Shown piece by piece: positions 18,844 to 28,146 of a stretch of 64,000 bases of DNA. A program made the translations under genes and the position numbers. Positions within the stretch are counted from its first letter, which is position 1, and each line of letters opens with the position of its first letter. The notes under the pieces were generated by a model, which worked only from the letters and a program-made list of their open reading frames with translations, was not told the DNA's origin and ran no database searches. Source of the stretch: an uncultured Acidobacteriota bacterium (GTDB taxonomy: Bacteria > Acidobacteriota > Blastocatellia > RBC074); NCBI GenBank assembly GCA_902825875.1, contig CADECP010000012.1, positions 1 through 64,000 on the forward strand, given 5' to 3'.

Positions 18844-19445
18844 AGAAGGAAATTCGCCTTTACATCGAAGGGGCAGCAAAAGGCAGCGAGGCTGCGAAGC
18901 TGCGTGCTGGTTTCAGAGTGTTTCTGGACTCGCTCTATCAACTCGCGCAGCAGAAAGGTTTCAGGTTTCATCCGCCAATTACCTGCGGCAGCGGCGACGA
19001 GGCATATCAGGATTTCAAAGACGCGCGCAATCGCCACAAAGAGGCGATGATCTTTTTGCTGGTAGATGCCGAAAAAGCAGTTGGTGAAAACGTCACCCCG
19101 TGGGCACATCTGAAATGGGATTCGCTTGGCCTGGATGATTCGCATTGCCATTTGATGGCTCAAACAATGGAATCTTGGTTGATTGCTGACAAAGTGGCTT
19201 TGGCCGATTTCTACAAACAAGGTTTCAATCCAAACGCCTTGCCGCAAAATCCTCGTATCGAAGAAATTCCAAAAACAGATTTGTTTGACGGCTTGCACCG
19301 CGCAACTGAAAAGACTTCAAAAGGTCGTTATCACAAAACCATTCACGCACCTGAAATTCTGAAGCGGCTGGATGTCGCCAAAGTCCGCCAAGCCGCTCCG
19401 CATTGCGAGCGGCTGTTCCAAACTCTGACGGAGAAAATGAACTGA
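18840..19445 (+). CDS. DUF4276-family protein, candidate effector of the AAA ATPase
   Basis: A 201-residue protein if started at the GTG at 18840, whose GTGA overlaps the ATPase stop; an in-frame ATG at 18807 would add 11 residues. DUF4276 hallmarks are an N-terminal strand ending in Glu10 (IRLYIEG), a second acidic strand LLVDAE (Asp76, Glu78) and MAQTMESWLIAD (Glu111, Asp117). This Glu...DxE arrangement is compatible with a TOPRIM-like metal site, which would make the gene pair a split version of OLD-family ATPase-TOPRIM nucleases. That comparison is inference. No function is established for the family. The next gene, an exported amidohydrolase, starts 4 bases later but looks unrelated. Confidence 0.75.
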   Translation: MKKEIRLYIEGAAKGSEAAKLRAGFRVFLDSLYQLAQQKGFRFHPPITCGSGDEAYQDFKDARNRHKEAMIFLLVDAEKAVGENVTPWAHLKWDSLGLDDSHCHLMAQTMESWLIADKVALADFYKQGFNPNALPQNPRIEEIPKTDLFDGLHRATEKTSKGRYHKTIHAPEILKRLDVAKVRQAAPHCERLFQTLTEKMN

Positions 19446-19449
19446 AGCT

Positions 19450-20559
19450 ATGAAACTGATTCCCTTCCCTTTTCGCACAATCTTGCTGGCGGCTTTTTCT
19501 TTGCTGCTGGCAACGTCGGCATTCGCTCAAACGAAACCGCTGACCACCGAAGAATACGAACCGAAATCTTCGATGGTCACCAAAGAAACCAAAGTCGAAC
19601 GCGCCAAGTTCCCTTTCGTGGACATTCACAGCCACCACAACAATCCCGCACCGGATTACGTGGACAAGCTGATCCGCGAGATGGATTCGATCAACATGCG
19701 CCTGATGATTAACCTCAGCGGCGGAACCGGCGACCGTTTGAAACAAACCGTCGCCGCGATGAAAGGTCGTTATCCTGATCGGTTCATCGTCTTCGCCAAC
19801 GTTGATACCAGAGATTTGAACGAACCCGGATTCGGCCAGCGAGCGGCTGCTCGGCTGGCTGAAGACGTGAAGAACGGCGCGCAGGGGCTGAAGATTTTCA
19901 AAAACTACGGCATGGATTTGAAATACAAAGACGGTCGCCGCGTCCGAGTTGACGAACCGGAGTTCGATCCGATTTGGGCAAAGTGTGGAGAGCTTGGCAT
20001 TCCCGTGCTGATTCACACCGCCGAACCTTCGGTCTTTTTCGATCCGATTGACCGGTTCAACGAACGCTGGCTGGAACTGAACCAGTTTCCCGGACGCGCT
20101 CGCCCGCCTGAAAAGTATCCGACGTTTGAAACCCTGATGACCGAGCGCAACAACCTGTTCGCCAAACATCCAAAGACCAATTTCATCGCCGCTCATCTGG
20201 CTTATCACGGAAACGATCTGGCTCGGCTGGGCAAGCTGTTCGACACTTACCCGAACGTTTACGTAGACAACGCTGCCGTGCTGGCCGAACTTGGACGCCA
20301 GCCTTATGCCGCGCGCGATTTTCACATCAAGTATCAAGACCGCATCGTTTTCGGCAAAGACATTTACAACATCGAAGAATACAAAATGTATTTTCGTGTC
20401 ATGGAAACCCGCGACGAATACATCGAGTATTACCGCAAACGTCATGCCTTCTGGCGCATTTACGGTTTCGATCTGCCGGACGAAGTGCTGAAGAAGGTTT
20501 ATTACCAAAATGCGCTCCGCCTGATTCCGAGCGTAAACACCAAACAGTTTCCCAAGTAA
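19450..20559 (+). CDS. Secreted amidohydrolase (amidohydrolase_2 type)
   Basis: A 369-residue protein with a signal peptide (about 1-26, ending AFAQ). The metal-binding pair His60/His62 lies in VDIHSHHNN. Later metal ligands are suggested by VLIHTAE (about 195), FIAAHLAYHG (about 255) and FGKDIYN (about 304), in the order expected for the TIM-barrel PF04909 family. Such enzymes hydrolyse or decarboxylate small organic acids and lactones. A periplasmic location is unusual for the best-known members but common for acidobacterial ones. The substrate is unknown. It is followed by two palindromes and a second secreted hydrolase in the same direction. Confidence 0.82.
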   Translation: MKLIPFPFRTILLAAFSLLLATSAFAQTKPLTTEEYEPKSSMVTKETKVERAKFPFVDIHSHHNNPAPDYVDKLIREMDSINMRLMINLSGGTGDRLKQTVAAMKGRYPDRFIVFANVDTRDLNEPGFGQRAAARLAEDVKNGAQGLKIFKNYGMDLKYKDGRRVRVDEPEFDPIWAKCGELGIPVLIHTAEPSVFFDPIDRFNERWLELNQFPGRARPPEKYPTFETLMTERNNLFAKHPKTNFIAAHLAYHGNDLARLGKLFDTYPNVYVDNAAVLAELGRQPYAARDFHIKYQDRIVFGKDIYNIEEYKMYFRVMETRDEYIEYYRKRHAFWRIYGFDLPDEVLKKVYYQNALRLIPSVNTKQFPK

Positions 20560-20562
20560 AAC

Positions 20563-20627
20563 GTGGGACAATTTTCCAAATTGTCCCGGAACAAATCTAA
20601 AGCAGGACAATTTGAAAAATTGTCCCA
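20563..20627. repeat. Palindrome doublet GGGACAATTT/AAATTGTCCC
   Basis: Two small palindromes stand side by side. The first has GGGACAATTT (20565-20574) and AAATTGTCCC (20578-20587); the second has GGACAATTT (20605-20613) and AAATTGTCC (20617-20625). The same doublet layout with a related core is seen at 35669-35744, and a single palindrome is at 62877-62907. It lies between two co-directional hydrolase genes and ends just before the next ribosome-binding site. Confidence 0.75.
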
Positions 20628-20652
20628 CAACTCCCAACCAAGGAGACCTTCA

Positions 20653-21558
20653 ATGAAGCTGACACTGCTCGCTCTTTCGCTTTTCCTGTTGATCCTGCCC
20701 GCCTCTTCGGCGACGGCACAAGACATTGAAAGCCGTGTCGAACATGGCTACGCCGATTCCGGCGGGGTGAAGATTCATTACGCTGCGCTTGGCGACAAAA
20801 AGAATCCGCTGGTGGTGATGATTCACGGCTTCCCGGATTTCTGGTATTCGTGGCGTGACCAGATGACTGCGCTGTCCAACGATTATTACTGCGTAGCCAT
20901 TGACCAGCGCGGTTACAACCTTTCAGACAAACCCAAAGGCGTTGAAAATTACGACATGCGATTGCTGGTCGGCGACGTTGCCGCAGTCGTCAAACATCTG
21001 GGACGCGAAAAAGCCATCATCGTCGGCCACGATTGGGGCGGAATCGTTTCGTGGACGACGGCGATGTTCATGCCGCAGATGGTTGAAAAGCTGATCATCC
21101 TGAACCTCCCGCATCCGCGCGGATTGAACCGAGAACTGGCCAACAATCCCCAGCAGCAAAAAAATAGTCAGTACGCGCGCAATTTCCAGCAGCCGGACGC
21201 TCACACCAAACTGACGGCTGAAGCATTGGCTTTTTGGGTGAAAGACCCCGAAGCCAAAAAGAAATACATTGAAGCCTTCAAGAAATCAGACCTCGAAGCG
21301 ATGCTGAATTATTACAAGCGCAATTACCCGCGCGAACCGTACACAGAAGACAAATCGCCCATCGTCAAAGTCAAAATGCCTGTGTTGATGATTCACGGGC
21401 TGGACGACACGGCGCTGTTGGCTGGCGCGTTGAACAACACCTGGGATTATCTGGAGCAGGATTTGACGCTGGTCACCATTCCGAAAGCCGGTCATTTCGT
21501 CCAGCAGGATGCTTCGGACCTGGTCACTCGCTCAATCAAAATGTGGCTGAAGCGGTAG
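20653..21558 (+). CDS. Secreted epoxide-hydrolase-like alpha/beta hydrolase
   Basis: The ATG at 20653 is chosen because AAGGAGA lies just upstream and a signal peptide (about 1-22, ending ATAQ) follows; this gives 301 residues. The epoxide hydrolase/haloalkane dehalogenase pattern is complete: oxyanion HGF at 58-60 with the [12 protein letters not shown] segment, nucleophile Asp127 in GHDWGG, a charge-relay Asp in HGLDDTAL (about 256) and the final His in AGHFVQQ (about 282). Asp rather than Ser as nucleophile indicates an alkyl-enzyme intermediate, so the substrate is probably an epoxide or haloalkane outside the cytoplasm. It sits directly after the amidohydrolase and may share its transcript. 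Confidence 0.88.
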   Translation: MKLTLLALSLFLLILPASSATAQDIESRVEHGYADSGGVKIHYAALGDKKNPLVVMIHGFPDFWYSWRDQMTALSNDYYCVAIDQRGYNLSDKPKGVENYDMRLLVGDVAAVVKHLGREKAIIVGHDWGGIVSWTTAMFMPQMVEKLIILNLPHPRGLNRELANNPQQQKNSQYARNFQQPDAHTKLTAEALAFWVKDPEAKKKYIEAFKKSDLEAMLNYYKRNYPREPYTEDKSPIVKVKMPVLMIHGLDDTALLAGALNNTWDYLEQDLTLVTIPKAGHFVQQDASDLVTRSIKMWLKR

Positions 21559-21624
21559 CTCTCTCGCACAGCCATATAAGGAAACTACGAAGGCATTTTC
21601 TCCGCATGAAACTTTGCCTGATTT

Positions 21625-21658
21625 CGATTACCTGCCGGCAGATGCCGGCAGGTAATCG
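21625..21658. repeat. Perfect 16-bp inverted repeat
   Basis: The arms CGATTACCTGCCGGCA (21625-21640) and TGCCGGCAGGTAATCG (21643-21658) match perfectly with only two bases between them. It sits 18 bases before the toxin-like gene at 21677, so it could be an operator for autoregulation, a hairpin closing the upstream operon, or a repeat. No T-run follows, which argues against a simple terminator. Confidence 0.75.
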
Positions 21659-21676
21659 AACAAGGTTTGCTGGCCA

Positions 21677-21958
21677 ATGTACGACTCGGTGCTCAGAAAA
21701 ATGCGCACGGCGGTCAGAGCCGGTCGCATAGTTTTGACAGAACATGCCTTTGACGAAATGGCAGCAGATGGTTTGTTGCAAGTTGATTTGGAGCGTTGCA
21801 TATTGACTGGCGAGATTTTGGAACGACAATGGGACGGTGACTTCCTGGAATGGAAATACGTCATTGAAGGCGATGGCGCATCAAACGAAGCAATGGCGGT
21901 AGTCGCCAAATTGAGACCAAAAGACAAAGTAATCGTCATCACCACTTACTTGTTATGA
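21677..21958 (+). CDS. DUF4258-family protein, probable toxin of a YgiT-type pair
   Basis: A 93-residue protein with the DUF4258 signature: an N-terminal helix, VLTEHAFDEMAADGL (about 19-33), then VDLERCILTGEILE and a C-terminal strand VIVITTYLL. DUF4258 proteins coded next to YgiT-type zinc fingers are regarded as MqsR-like or HigB-like toxins. Here the stop overlaps the next start as ATGA, so the two are translationally coupled. A perfect inverted repeat just upstream (21625-21658) is a possible operator. The toxin assignment comes from context and family and has not been shown for this protein. Confidence 0.72.
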   Translation: MYDSVLRKMRTAVRAGRIVLTEHAFDEMAADGLLQVDLERCILTGEILERQWDGDFLEWKYVIEGDGASNEAMAVVAKLRPKDKVIVITTYLL

Positions 21959-22212
21959 CCAACAAAAACACATCATCTAATCCGATAATCTGTGAAATCT
22001 GCGGGGTTGAAGCGGCGCGAAAAATCAGACGCAACAAAGTGTTTGGCAAAGGCAGTAAGATGATCGTTATCGAAAACATACCTTTCGTCTCCTGCCAAAA
22101 CTGCGGGCAAACTTACATCACTCGGGATGTCATGCTTGCAGTGGACGAAATTCGCACTCACAGCAAAACTAAAACAGTGGCCAAAGAACTAGCTTACGCC
22201 AAAATCGCCTGA
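21955..22212 (+). CDS. YgiT-type zinc-finger protein, probable antitoxin
   Basis: An 85-residue protein with two CxxC pairs (CEICG about 14-18 and CQNCG about 45-49) that make a zinc ribbon like the N-terminal domain of MqsA. The helix-turn-helix domain of full-length MqsA is absent. The C-terminal tail (DEIRTHSKTKTVAKELAYAKIA) is short and could bind the toxin. It overlaps the DUF4258 gene by 4 bases, and the aminotransferase gene begins 4 bases after its stop, so all three may be transcribed together. Confidence 0.78.
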   Translation: MTNKNTSSNPIICEICGVEAARKIRRNKVFGKGSKMIVIENIPFVSCQNCGQTYITRDVMLAVDEIRTHSKTKTVAKELAYAKIA

Positions 22213-22216
22213 AAAC

Positions 22217-23511
<1,295 letters not shown>

Positions 23512-23515
<4 letters not shown>

Positions 23516-24072
23516 GAGGCGGCTTTTTGGACTTTCACTAACTCTTTCGAAAAGACGCGCTCAATCATCGGTTCGAAGTATTCCAATGGCAGCGTTTCGT
23601 AATTTGGATCGAAAGCCGTTTGATCCCATTCGTCGGTGAACTGTTTGGCCAGCGCATACCACGGCTGCTGTTCATGCTGCTGGCGCAAATTCGAATCCAT
23701 CCCGAAATGCGCGTAATAGTGTTTGCCTTGAAAGTCCTGGTGCGTGCGGACGATTTCGTACGTTTCCGGCGACACGTAAGGCTTCAAAATCTCCGCCGCA
23801 ATCGCCGGATGGTTGATGACCGAAATCACTTTGCCGATGTCGTGACAAAGCGCTGCAACGATCAATTCTTCCGAAGCTCCAGCACGCTCGGCCATCGTCG
23901 CTGTTTGCAGCGCGTGCTGAAGCTGATTCATCGAAAAGCCATCCACCTGCTCTTCCAACTGACGCAACATAGACTTAATCATCGCAGGCATTTGTGATTG
24001 TCGTTTGGCGACTTCGCCGCCGATCTTCATCCAATCTTCGGCTGTGCTTTGATCCATTCGAGTAAAAGACAT
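23512..24072 (-). CDS. HD-domain protein, PhnZ-like predicted phosphohydrolase/oxygenase (COG4341 type)
   Basis: A 186-residue HD protein. Likely metal ligands are His53 (LQHALQTATMAE), His77-Asp78 (ALCHDIG), His88 (INHPAIAAEIL) and His111 (HQDFQGKHYY). This pattern and the AHFGMD segment match the COG4341 family, which includes PhnZ, a mixed-valent di-iron oxygenase that cleaves 2-amino-1-hydroxyethylphosphonate. Other members are unassigned, so activity may be oxidative cleavage of a phosphonate or diol. No phnY-like gene is nearby. It overlaps the end of the converging aminotransferase gene by 4 bases. Confidence 0.8.
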
Positions 24073-24087
24073 CGGGGACTCCTGTTC

Positions 24088-24726
24088 TTACTTTTTCGGG
24101 AAGTTCGGATTCGCTTTCACTTCCTCAATCTGTTTGTTGTGGCGGAAATTGTGCAGTGGAATGTAAACCAGCCATTGATAAGCATTCAGTGTGTTGAACA
24201 CCGGAAACGGATGTTCGGAGGTGTGAGCCTTCAACGGCAACTGAGTTTCTTCGGTGAACTTCAAGGTTTTGGCGCGCGCTTCTTTCAACTTGGCGACGAC
24301 TTCTTTTGCTGAAAGCTTGCCGCTGGGCACGATGCTTTCCGGCGCGGAGGCTTTGCCTTTGCGACCGACCATGACGCTTTCCAGAAATTCAGTTTTGCCT
24401 TTGGTCTTGGCTTCCCAATCGGGATTTGGTTTGGCGGCCAGAGCCTGATTCATCGCCGCAAACAACAATCCTTCCGCCATCATGATGTGTTCGGCGACTT
24501 CCAGAATTGACCACTTTTCAGGCGCAGCTTTGAACTTCAATTGCTCTTCGCTCAAACCTTTCAACGCAGCCAGCGTTTCGGCGTGAGAATCCTTCATCCA
24601 TTTGATGGCTTTGGCTCTTTCTTCCACAGTGATTTTTCCTTCGTCTGACGCCATCACGGCGTTACAGGATATGAAGATGCCGACAACGATCAGCATCCGC
24701 GCAATCTGTTTTAAGGAGTTCGTCAT
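24088..24726 (-). CDS. Secreted DinB-family protein
   Basis: A 212-residue protein with a signal peptide (about 1-26) and a DinB-like four-helix bundle. The metal-binding histidine candidates lie in LEVAEHIMMAE (about 79) and HNFRHNKQIE (about 197-201), as expected for DinB_2/YfiT-type proteins. The usual roles of this superfamily are metal-dependent thiol or transferase chemistry. An exported form is common in Acidobacteria, without known function. It is the last but one of a minus-strand run (serine hydrolase, this gene, HD protein) with gaps of 9 and 15 bases, so an operon is likely. Confidence 0.8.
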   Translation of the reverse strand: MTNSLKQIARMLIVVGIFISCNAVMASDEGKITVEERAKAIKWMKDSHAETLAALKGLSEEQLKFKAAPEKWSILEVAEHIMMAEGLLFAAMNQALAAKPNPDWEAKTKGKTEFLESVMVGRKGKASAPESIVPSGKLSAKEVVAKLKEARAKTLKFTEETQLPLKAHTSEHPFPVFNTLNAYQWLVYIPLHNFRHNKQIEEVKANPNFPKK

Positions 24727-24735
24727 CGTTTTGCC

Positions 24736-26235
24736 CTACTTTTTCTTTTTGAATTGAATGCCTTGAAAACTTAGCCCGTTGACTTCGCCGTCTGCGCCAA
24801 GCGTGAATTGCACCTGTTCGGTCAACAGGCGTGGTTCGGTCGGTGAAAACGTGTCGAAGTGAAAATGTTGCAGCTTGGTTTTGAAACTGCTCCAACTCAA
24901 AACCAGAGAATCGTCAATCAAAGAGATTTCGGCTTTGCCGTAGCCCGCATCTTCATACGAGCCAACATAAGCCGCAAGTTCGCGCGAAGGTTTCGTGTCT
25001 TTCTTTTTCGCCGCCAGCCGAGCCATCAAAGCTTTGTTCGTTTCGGCCTCAAGCTGTTTGGCGCTTTCGGCAATCCCGGCGTTCCAATCTTTTTTCGGCA
25101 AACCGAGCAGCAGATCAACCACGTTGTAACAAGCCGCTTCGGGCATCTGAGTCCCGTTCAAATTCGCCAATACAGCAACGCCAAGCTTTGCTTTTGGAAC
25201 CAGCACAATGCTGGCGCGGAATCCGTCAATAGTTCCGCCGTGCATGACCAGTTTGTGACCTCTGTAATCGTTGATGAACCAACCCAGCCCGTAACTCAGT
25301 TGCGAAGTTTCCGTCGGCGGAAAGAACAATTGCCAGCGGCCTTCGTTGCGAATGACCATTTGCGGAGTGTGCATTTCGCGGACGTTTTCGGCGGAAATCA
25401 GCCGTTTGCCATCCAGCTCGCCTTCATTCAGGTGCAACCGAATCCAGTTCGTCAAATCGCGGACGCTGGCGTTGATCGAACCGGCTGGACCTACGTTATC
25501 AATGTTTCGCCAGGGCATGGTGTCAATGTTTGCGCCACGTTTTTGATGTGGCGTCGCGTGGTCTGGCGATTTTTCAGCAACGGTTGTGCTCAGACTAGCG
25601 GACTTCATGCCCAGCGGATCGAAGATTCGTTTTTGCGTAAACGCTTCCCAGTTGGAACCAGCGGCATTGCCAACTGCCAATCCGGCGGTCAAAAACATGA
25701 TGTTCTGATATTGGAAGTTCGTGCGGAACCCGTAACTCAACGGCACGAAACCGATTTTGCGAACGATCTCTTCCCTGCTCCACGGCGAGGCGTACCAAAG
25801 CAAATCATGCCGAACTAATCCGGTGCGATGCGTGACAATATCGCGCAAAGCAACGTTATCGTTGGCCAACGGATCGCTCAATCGAAAGTAACTGACGTGT
25901 TTTCTAACCGGGTCATCCCAATTCATTTTGCCGTCGTCCACCAACATCGCCATCGCTCCGGTGACAAAAGCTTTTGTCGTAGAACCAATCGCAAACACAG
26001 TGTCGGGCGTAACGGCCTCTTTGGTTTTCACGTCGCGCACGCCGTAACCTTTGATGAAGATGACTTGATCATCTTTGACGACAACGATGGCTGCGCCGGG
26101 CGTTTGCCAAAATTTGACGGCGTCGTTCATCGCCGCGTCAATTCCTGGCGTATCCCACTTTTGGGCGAACGCCGCCGAAACAAAAACAACGCAAACCAAC
26201 ACCGAGAAAAACAATCTGTGTAATTTTTGAGTCAT
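24736..26235 (-). CDS. Secreted serine hydrolase, class C beta-lactamase fold with DUF3471-like C-terminus
   Basis: The ATG at 26235 is preferred: AAGGAAAGG precedes it and a signal peptide follows (about 1-24, ending SAAFAQ), giving 499 residues. The frame itself is open to 26367. Catalytic motifs are SxxK in IGSTTKAF (about 90), a YxN triad in QYQN (about 178) and HGGT in place of KTG (about 315). The last 100 residues resemble the DUF3471 domain (ELAAYVGSYEDAGYG). Family members are esterases or D-aminopeptidases rather than true beta-lactamases. It follows the TlpA-like gene, with a palindromic repeat in the gap, and precedes DinB by 9 bases. Confidence 0.88.
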   Translation of the reverse strand: MTQKLHRLFFSVLVCVVFVSAAFAQKWDTPGIDAAMNDAVKFWQTPGAAIVVVKDDQVIFIKGYGVRDVKTKEAVTPDTVFAIGSTTKAFVTGAMAMLVDDGKMNWDDPVRKHVSYFRLSDPLANDNVALRDIVTHRTGLVRHDLLWYASPWSREEIVRKIGFVPLSYGFRTNFQYQNIMFLTAGLAVGNAAGSNWEAFTQKRIFDPLGMKSASLSTTVAEKSPDHATPHQKRGANIDTMPWRNIDNVGPAGSINASVRDLTNWIRLHLNEGELDGKRLISAENVREMHTPQMVIRNEGRWQLFFPPTETSQLSYGLGWFINDYRGHKLVMHGGTIDGFRASIVLVPKAKLGVAVLANLNGTQMPEAACYNVVDLLLGLPKKDWNAGIAESAKQLEAETNKALMARLAAKKKDTKPSRELAAYVGSYEDAGYGKAEISLIDDSLVLSWSSFKTKLQHFHFDTFSPTEPRLLTEQVQFTLGADGEVNGLSFQGIQFKKKK

Positions 26236-26256
26236 AAATTTCCTTTCCTTAAAGTA

Positions 26257-26360
26257 TGGAGTGCGGTGGTTCGACACCGCTTTTCGTTCACAACCAAAAC
26301 CTTTGTTGCCGACGAATGCTTGGCCAAGAAAGCAAAGCTGCAACGAGTCGCAGCACTCCA
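26257..26360. repeat. Palindromic repeat (GGAGTGCGG type) between hydrolase and TlpA genes
   Basis: The ends TGGAGTG (26257-26263) and CACTCCA (26354-26360) are complementary. Each end carries its own hairpin (GCGGTG/CACCGC on the left, GCTGC/GCAGC on the right). The outer block GGAGTGCGG is shared with the repeat at 1115-1193. The element fills almost the whole 128-base gap and comes within 4 bases of the TlpA-like stop. Confidence 0.65.
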
Positions 26361-26363
26361 AAC

Positions 26364-28145
26364 TCACTTCGCCGAAGTATTCAACAGCCGCAGAATCAGT
26401 CGCCGCACTTCTTCCGGTCTGCGTTCCGAAGCGCCAACCAATGTCGCTTCGATCAAACCGTTTTGGTCAATGACGATGTGCGTCGGAAAAGCCGAAGCGT
26501 TGAATTGTCCGTTGATGATCGCTTCAGCGCCGGGAACTATCTGGTAATCAAACGGAATGGTCTTCAAAAATCCGCGCAAGGTTTCGGCGCTGTCGAACGA
26601 TGGAGCCAGAAAGATGACTGGCTGGCCGCTGAACTCTTTGACCAGTTCATTCAATCGCGGAATTTCTTTGCGACAAGGGCTGCATCCAACAAACCACAAA
26701 TTGATAACGACGATTTTGCCTGTCAGCGCATTCAAGTCATATCGCTTTCCAGCCAGCGTTGTCAGCTTCACCGCCGGAGCAATCTGTTTCCACGCGCCGC
26801 TCGATTTTTTGTCTTTGGTCGCAGCCAGCAAGTATTCGTCGAATCCCACCAAGCTGCCGCGACGGCCTTTGTAAATCTCTTTCAATCGCTCTTCGGCTTC
26901 CGTCGAACCGCGCCGCCAGGCTTCGATGAAAGCGGCTTCGGCCAGAGTGTTTTTGCCAATGGATTGCTGAATTTTGGCTTGCAGCAAATACACGCCGAAA
27001 TCCTGTTCGCGCGCAAAGGCTTTGGCAGTTTCCACAGCGATCAAAGCCTCTTCGATGCGTTGCTGGCGAAACGCCAAATCGCCATTCATTCGATAGGCTT
27101 CAGGCAACATCGCTTCGGATTGCTTGCCGTTGATGTCGCCGTGCAGCCGCAACTTGCCCGCCAACAGCAACTCAATCGCGCGTTCGATTGATGGCCTGAC
27201 TTGCCCGTAACTTTGGTAACGATTCAAACACGCCGCCGCTAGATGAAAATTCGGCAACGGATTTTCAGGCTCGGCTTTTTGCCAATAACCGGAAATGCTT
27301 TCGATCACGTCCAGCGGGATTCGATTGTCCGCCGCCAGAGCCGCCATCGCTGAACGGGCAAAATCACTTGCCGGATTCGCGCGAAGGATTTGAAGCTTCA
27401 ACCGAGCAACTTCCGAACGATCCGCCGCAGGAAAGTTCAGCGCCTGTTCTTCGTAATCTTTGACGGCCAATCCGGCAAACGGCGAAGCCACAAAGTTTGC
27501 AGCCAATCGCCGAATCGCTTCGCGGCTGTCGGCTTCGCGCCCTGTCAGCAAATAGCCGAACGAAAGCGCGTACAACAACTCGGAGCTTTCGGTTTTGCGT
27601 GTCAACAGTCGAAGGTCGGCGTTGATTTCGCCAGCGGCTTTTTTGGCATCAATCAGCGTCGCCGTTTCCCACTTCATTCGATACGCCGAATAGTTGTCAG
27701 GGTAAAGCGCCGTTTCCTGCTTGAAAAATTCCAGATACCGGCCAGAAGAAATTTTGCTGACAAAAGCTCCGCGTGCTGGTTGGCCGTCACTGCGATACAC
27801 CGCCGAAGCCGTGTACGCCCACTCATCCCAGCCTTCCGTCAAGCTGATGAAGTGAACGCTGATTTCGGCCACGCCTTCTTTCAGCTTCAACTCAGCGCGA
27901 TGCTGTTTGCCAGCCTTCGCCATTCGCAGCGTCAGGTTTTCGGAGTGATCCGGGAAAGTCAGTTTGGCGCAAACGTAAACTTCATCGGTGGCGGAAAACT
28001 TCGCGCTTGTCATCGCCGAGTCATAAACGATTGTCAGCGCCTGCCCCCAACGCGGCTGCGCGGGTTGAAGGCTCGAAACCTGAGCCTGAGCGACGGCGGC
28101 TAAAAGCAGTAACAAGATAAAGATGAGTTCTATTCTTCGTTTCAT
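26364..28145 (-). CDS. TlpA-like thioredoxin-fold lipoprotein/secreted protein with helical repeats
   Basis: The ATG at 28145 (MKRRIEL) lies one base after the methyltransferase stop and is followed by a signal peptide (about 1-22), giving 593 residues. An N-terminal beta-rich domain (about 25-130) and TPR-like helices (about 140-420) lead to a C-terminal TlpA-type thioredoxin domain. The latter has the active-site motif CSPC (in WFVGCSPCRKE, about 497), followed by the cis-proline region SAFPTHIVID. It probably acts as an envelope thiol-disulfide reductase. The near-overlap with the restriction-modification pair places an envelope redox gene in the same transcript, which looks accidental rather than functional. 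Confidence 0.85.
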   Translation of the reverse strand: MKRRIELIFILLLLLAAVAQAQVSSLQPAQPRWGQALTIVYDSAMTSAKFSATDEVYVCAKLTFPDHSENLTLRMAKAGKQHRAELKLKEGVAEISVHFISLTEGWDEWAYTASAVYRSDGQPARGAFVSKISSGRYLEFFKQETALYPDNYSAYRMKWETATLIDAKKAAGEINADLRLLTRKTESSELLYALSFGYLLTGREADSREAIRRLAANFVASPFAGLAVKDYEEQALNFPAADRSEVARLKLQILRANPASDFARSAMAALAADNRIPLDVIESISGYWQKAEPENPLPNFHLAAACLNRYQSYGQVRPSIERAIELLLAGKLRLHGDINGKQSEAMLPEAYRMNGDLAFRQQRIEEALIAVETAKAFAREQDFGVYLLQAKIQQSIGKNTLAEAAFIEAWRRGSTEAEERLKEIYKGRRGSLVGFDEYLLAATKDKKSSGAWKQIAPAVKLTTLAGKRYDLNALTGKIVVINLWFVGCSPCRKEIPRLNELVKEFSGQPVIFLAPSFDSAETLRGFLKTIPFDYQIVPGAEAIINGQFNASAFPTHIVIDQNGLIEATLVGASERRPEEVRRLILRLLNTSAK

Positions 28146-28146
28146 T

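Noticed and set aside
21625-21658. Perfect inverted repeat as a classic terminator of the epoxide hydrolase gene
   Set aside because: There is no T-run on either side and the loop is only two bases; kept as a repeat/possible operator instead.
24736-26235. True class C beta-lactamase (antibiotic resistance)
   Set aside because: HGGT replaces KTG and a DUF3471-like C-terminus is present, which fits esterase/peptidase relatives better.
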